DNA from: Methanimicrococcus sp034006575
GTDB taxonomy: Archaea; Halobacteriota; Methanosarcinia; Methanosarcinales; Methanosarcinaceae
Direction: 5' to 3'
Assembly (NCBI GenBank): GCA_034006575.1
Contig: JAVESN010000038.1
Location: forward strand, 1-15,789
Length of the DNA stretch: 15,789 bases
Of this stretch, positions 13,396-15,789 are shown in pieces. Position 1 is the first letter of the stretch. Each line of letters starts with the position of its first letter. The notes under the pieces were generated by a model. The model saw only the letters and a program-made list of their open reading frames with translations. It ran no database searches and was not told the DNA's origin. Both the position numbers and the translations under genes were made by a program.

Positions 13396-13440
13396 AAAGA
13401 AAAAATATCTCTTTTTTCTTTCTTTTCACTCTCTTTTTTG
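13396..13440 (+). terminator. Terminator of purM
   Basis: AAAGAAAAAA (13396-13405) is the exact reverse complement of TTTTTTCTTT (13412-13421), across a 6-base loop. More T-rich sequence follows (TCTTTTCACTCTCTTTTTTG). It starts 19 bases after the purM stop. Confidence 0.7.
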
Positions 13441-13521
13441 TTTTATTTTGAATTTCAATTTTATTTCATTTTAAATTTCATTTCGTTTTTAACGATCAGA
13501 TGTATTTTTCAAGGTTTTTCT

Positions 13522-13821
13522 ATGGTTTGTTTAAACACATTGGATGTTGTCGTCATCGGAGACGAAATGACGTTGACGGACTGCCGGGATTTAATATTGG
13601 ACGTTTCCGACGAGGTTTATTTGGTTCCCGGCGGATACGCTCTTTTGGGCGTTTTATTGAAAGGGGCTCGGCCGTTTCCCGTCGGATTTAAAGGAGATAA
13701 CCTTTTTTTCCAATATGTAAAACCGTGTTTCGGCATTTTCGCGCTTCAGCTGGAAAAGTGCAGCGAAATCGAAGCGCTGAGAAAAGATTTTGAAAAAAAC
13801 GGATTTGAAAAAATAAAATGA
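13522..13821 (+). CDS. DUF1894-like small protein
   Basis: This 99-residue protein starts MVCLNTLDVVVIGDEMTLTD and contains DEVYLVPGGYALLGVLLKG, PFPVGFKGDNLFFQYVKPCF and a helical tail. The pattern of a Cys near the N-terminus, an EVY.V.PGY block and a P.PVG...D.....Y.KPC block reminds me of DUF1894, a small methanogen-restricted family. I rate that assignment as moderate. The ATG at 13522 is supported by AAGGT at 13511-13515, six bases upstream. Upstream in-frame codons only translate T-rich spacer. A TATA-like CATTTTAAATTT at about 13468-13479 suggests its own promoter. The purM terminator separates it from purM. It is the only gene here ending in TGA. Confidence 0.75.
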   Translation: MVCLNTLDVVVIGDEMTLTDCRDLILDVSDEVYLVPGGYALLGVLLKGARPFPVGFKGDNLFFQYVKPCFGIFALQLEKCSEIEALRKDFEKNGFEKIK

Positions 13822-14226
13822 GAAGTAATAATACCCGATGCGCAAAAAATACACAATATATAAGAAAAGACGACATATATAAAACAAATAAGAAATATAA
13901 GAGGCATAAAATATATGTAAAATACACAAGAGATATAAAATATATAAGAGACGTAATAGAGACATAATATATACAAAAATCAGCAAACCGCAAATGTAAA
14001 ACCGTCAAACACCGTTCTCTTTTTAGTTTTCTACAAAAGGTGTTTGGTTTCAAAGTTTTATAAAAAAACAAGGGCGGCAAGTTTTTAAAAACCGAAAAAG
14101 TCTCCGAAACAAGCAAAAGCGGTCTGTTGTTTTTGTTTAAATTATTCATTCGGTAATTTGTTTATTTGTAATTTTTTATTCGGTATTCGGTAATTTGTTT
14201 TGGTATAATAAAATGCGGCCGGCGAT
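13822..14226. other. Gene-free spacer with degenerate repeats
   Basis: This 405-base stretch lies between the 3' ends of two convergent genes. The segment of about 13850-13980 consists of loosely repeated ATAAGAG / ATAAAATATAT motifs. ATTCGGTAATTTGTTT occurs twice exactly, at 14148-14163 and 14185-14200. No gene with a ribosome-binding site is visible. Long leftward open frames across it are antisense to the DUF1894-like gene and low in complexity. Confidence 0.6.
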
Positions 14227-15036
14227 TTAAGCGATATTTTCCATTCGTTTTGATTTGTTTTGATAATGGGCATACAAACTTTCAATCCAGGAGAGAGTTT
14301 TTTTGTCGGTGCTGACAATGATTTTGTTGTCATAAACGCCGTCCGTGTTAAAGAGGTAAACGTAAACGAAAACGTCTGTAATCGTCATGGACGGATATAT
14401 CATACCGCTGTCCTCGATTTTCATAAAAGTAACATTGCCTCTTTGGATGACGCTTTTCAATCTCTCTTTTTCTTCTTCCATTAACCGCTCGTAAACTTTA
14501 GGCGTAACAATAAGCGTCATTTCTTTGCCGGACTCGGCCATTTTCAGCTACATATCCGTATAAACGGGATGATAAATGGAGAGAAGACACATTGCGCTTT
14601 TTGATGTTTTAAAATTGTCGCTGAATTCTTTCGGGACATCGAACATGTATTCACTGATATCGTATTCCAATAAATCGTAATCTCCGATATCTCTTATTTT
14701 TTCCAATAAATCGGAGGGGATGACGGATAAATTACGCGTAAACCAATAACGATGATTTCGTTCCAAAATATCAATGGTTTCAAAAAGCGGGTACATGTTT
14801 TTGGCCAAAATATGTCCGATGTTTGTCAATTCATAATATCCGTCTTTTAATATGATCATGCCTTCGTCTCTGAGGGTTTTAAGCTGCGGCGCTAATGAAT
14901 GGGCTGTCATATTCATATTTTCGGTAAGCTCTTCTATTTTTTGCTTTTTTTTACCAAGCCGTAAAAGAATGATTCGTCTTTTCTCGGAGAGACAAATTAA
15001 ATCGTTTAATGCAAGTGTTATTGATGATTTATTCAA
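14227..15036 (-). CDS. Msr/DUF1724-type winged-helix regulator with an in-frame TAG
   Basis: The 270-codon frame (269 residues if TAG is read) matches methanogen-specific ArsR-like regulators with a C-terminal DUF1724 domain. Methanosarcina Msr proteins of this type control methyltransferase genes. Residues about 10-85 form the winged helix (SEKRRIILLRL, IEELTENMNMTAHSLAPQLK, LKDGYYELTNIGHILAKN). Residues about 85-269 match the C-terminal domain (WFTRNLSVIPSDLLEKI, LLSIYHPVYTDM, LKMAESGKEMTLIVTPKVY). Codon 163 (14548-14550) is TAG, between HPVYTDM and LKMAESGK, where relatives have an unbroken helix. There is no frame shift or gap, and no ribosome-binding site before M166. TAG may encode pyrrolysine, or the gene may be a fresh pseudogene. 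The start is TTG at 15036, the only one fitting the family N-terminus. It ends with TAA. Confidence 0.8.
14548..14550 (-). other. In-frame TAG codon, candidate pyrrolysine site
   Basis: On the - strand the codons run GTT TAT ACG GAT ATG TAG CTG AAA ATG GCC GAG, all in the regulator frame. The sequence on both sides is family-like, with spacing kept. None of the other recognised genes in the window ends with TAG. Confidence 0.6.
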
Positions 15037-15051
15037 TTTTCACGCCATCCG

Positions 15052-15072
15052 ATATTAATTATATATTAATAT
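15052..15072 (-). promoter_or_regulatory. 21-bp palindrome over the regulator's TATA box
   Basis: ATATTAAT (15052-15059) and ATTAATAT (15065-15072) form a perfect inverted repeat around TATAT. The TATA-like core lies about 25 bases upstream of the TTG start, implying a nearly leaderless message. A regulator bound here would block TBP, so this is a good candidate for autoregulation. Confidence 0.45.
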
Positions 15073-15157
15073 GTACTTTTTCACAAGCACAGCATCTTGT
15101 TTTATCCGAAATATTTATTCCGTTTATGATTATTCGCATTCAAATAAGTCATTCAAA

Positions 15158-15194
15158 GATAATATTATCAAAAACAACGACGGTAGATAATATC
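15158..15194. promoter_or_regulatory. Paired GATA..TATC palindromes
   Basis: GATAATATTATC (15158-15169) is a perfect 12-base palindrome. GATAATATC (15186-15194) is a second, shorter one 28 bases further. They lie about 120-160 bases upstream of the regulator gene and could be additional binding sites. The surrounding 15073-15250 shows no gene. Confidence 0.3.
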
Positions 15195-15251
15195 ATAACA
15201 AGAGATTCACAAGAGATTAAATTTTGATTCAGAAACCAATATGATATTTTA

Positions 15252-15386
15252 ACTATATAAAACTAAAGTATTCCATGAAGTATAATGATATTGTTTTAAT
15301 TAAAAAAAAGATTTGCCGTTAATATTTTAAGAATAGATGCTTCAAAAATTTTGAAGATGTGTTTAAAGATATCTTTGTTTTTTATT
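15252..15386 (+). ncRNA. Possible short transcript with TATA box and double hairpin terminator
   Basis: ACTATATAAAACT at 15252-15264 is a strong TATA-like element, predicting a start near 15282. About 60 bases later, CTTCAAAA-A-TTTTGAAG (15339-15355) and AAAGATATCTTT (15365-15376) form two palindromes followed by GTTTTTTATT. The segment would be an AT-rich RNA of about 100 bases. No coding frame with a ribosome-binding site lies within it. Confidence 0.25.
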
Positions 15387-15474
15387 AATAATTTATGTAT
15401 ATGGATATTGTTATTTTTAGGAGTTTTATTAATTTTAGCGAAAAAATCATATTCACAATTTTATTATTTTTAAT

Positions 15475-15654
15475 GATTTTAACGGTTTTAGGGATTTTAT
15501 CGGTTTTAGGGATTTTATCGGTTTTAGGGATTTTATCGGTTTTAGGGATTTTATCGGTTTTAGGGATTTTATCGGTTTTAGGGATTTTATCGGTTTTAGG
15601 GATTTTATCGGTTTTGGGGATTTTACCGGTTTTAGGGATTTTACCGGTTTTTGT
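15475..15654. repeat. Ten 18-bp tandem repeats next to tRNA-Gln
   Basis: The unit GATTTTATCGGTTTTAGG repeats ten times with an exact 18-base period. Units 2-7 are identical. Unit 1 has AACGG in place of ATCGG, unit 8 ends TTGGG, and units 9 and 10 have ACCGG. The 18-base period leaves both strands open, producing long low-complexity frames (ILSVLG and KPIKSL repeats) that lack ribosome-binding sites and are unlikely to be genes. Confidence 0.95.
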
Positions 15655-15661
15655 TGTTGCA

Positions 15662-15690
15662 ATTTTGATTTCATATCAAAATCTTTTTAT
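15662..15690 (+). terminator. Hairpin between the repeat array and the tRNA gene
   Basis: ATTTTGAT (15662-15669) pairs with ATCAAAAT (15675-15682) across a 5-base loop, followed by CTTTTTATG. It may terminate transcripts from the repeat array. The T-rich tail overlaps a TATA-like TTTTTATGTTA (about 15684-15694), which is placed correctly for the tRNA promoter. Confidence 0.45.
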
Positions 15691-15723
15691 GTTATTTGTC
15701 CCTTTCATCATCTGTTCGTTTGA

Positions 15724-15789
15724 AGTCCCGTAGTGTAGTGGTCAATCATTCCGGCCTTTGGAGCCGGTGACAGTGGTTCGAATCCGCTC
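15724..15789 (+). tRNA. tRNA-Gln (anticodon UUG), 3' end cut by the window
   Basis: The cloverleaf is clear. The 5' acceptor strand is AGTCCCG (15724-15730), followed by a D arm with AGTGGT. The anticodon stem is CCGGC/GCCGG around loop CTTTGGA, giving anticodon TTG at 15758-15760. The T arm is AGTGG-TTCGAAT-CCGCT. The window ends at the first base of the 3' acceptor strand (C66, pairing with G7), so the rest lies outside. No intron is seen. Confidence 0.95.

Noticed and set aside
13688..14149. 153-residue leftward frame downstream of the regulator
   Set aside because: Its second half is antisense to the DUF1894-like gene and its middle translates low-complexity AT repeats.
14227..14541. Separate 104-residue gene starting at M166 of the regulator
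   Set aside because: There is no ribosome-binding site, the frame is the same as the upstream part, and the sequence completes the DUF1724-type domain. One gene with an internal TAG is the simpler reading.
14545..14553. Frameshift or deletion as the cause of the regulator's split
   Set aside because: Both parts are in the same frame and family spacing is kept across the TAG.
15475..15654. CRISPR-like array
   Set aside because: Units are directly joined with no unique spacers, and no cas gene is present.
15453..15674. KPIKSL-repeat frame on the - strand
   Set aside because: It is the opposite-strand translation of the same repeat. Both strands stay open because the period is a multiple of three.
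15395..15733. 112-residue hydrophobic frame with ILSVLG repeats (+)
   Set aside because: It only translates the 18-bp repeat, has no ribosome-binding site and runs into the tRNA gene.

Overview
The window looks like chromosomal DNA of an AT-rich methanogenic euryarchaeon of the Methanosarcinales type. The indicators are a RamA-type corrinoid-activating iron-sulfur protein used in methylamine methanogenesis, a methanogen-specific Msr/DUF1724-type winged-helix regulator, archaeal ApgM phosphoglycerate mutase, Hef helicase-nuclease, a UPF0147 protein, an SSSCA1-like zinc-ribbon protein, and AGGTGA-type ribosome-binding sites. A host-associated relative of Methanimicrococcus/Methanolapillus would fit the AT-rich intergenic DNA, but that assignment is inference.

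Layout, left to right: ramA (+) with a strong terminator; an agmatinase gene (+); a short leftward set consisting of a 42-residue membrane peptide, an unrecognised 136-residue protein and a UPF0147 protein (all -); a zinc-ribbon gene (+) preceded by five 27-bp repeats; hef (-) with a Ser-Asp repeat linker; a 539-bp gene-free stretch with two repeat arrays and a possible structured RNA; hsp20 (-) and apgM (-); then, divergently, an aspartate kinase gene and purM (both +); a small DUF1894-like gene (+); a winged-helix regulator gene (-); a 687-bp gene-free stretch with ten 18-bp repeats; and a tRNA-Gln(UUG) gene cut by the window end. Most genes are unrelated housekeeping or repair functions with their own promoters. 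Only aspartate kinase-purM looks like a possible operon (48-bp gap).

The most interesting signal is in the regulator. Its reading frame holds one internal TAG codon at 14548-14550, with no frame change and no missing family sequence on either side, and it ends at TAA. RamA implies methylamine metabolism, where TAG encodes pyrrolysine. None of the 13 protein genes recognised here ends in TAG (12 TAA, 1 TGA). The regulator may therefore be a pyrrolysine-containing or pyrrolysine-gated transcription factor; the alternative is a recent nonsense mutation. A perfect palindrome overlaps its TATA box.

A second theme is the number of short tandem repeats in intergenic DNA (periods 7, 14, 14, about 20, 27 and 18 bp), plus one 6/24-bp repeat inside hef. 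A hairpin overlaps the ribosome-binding site of hsp20 and could act as an RNA thermometer.
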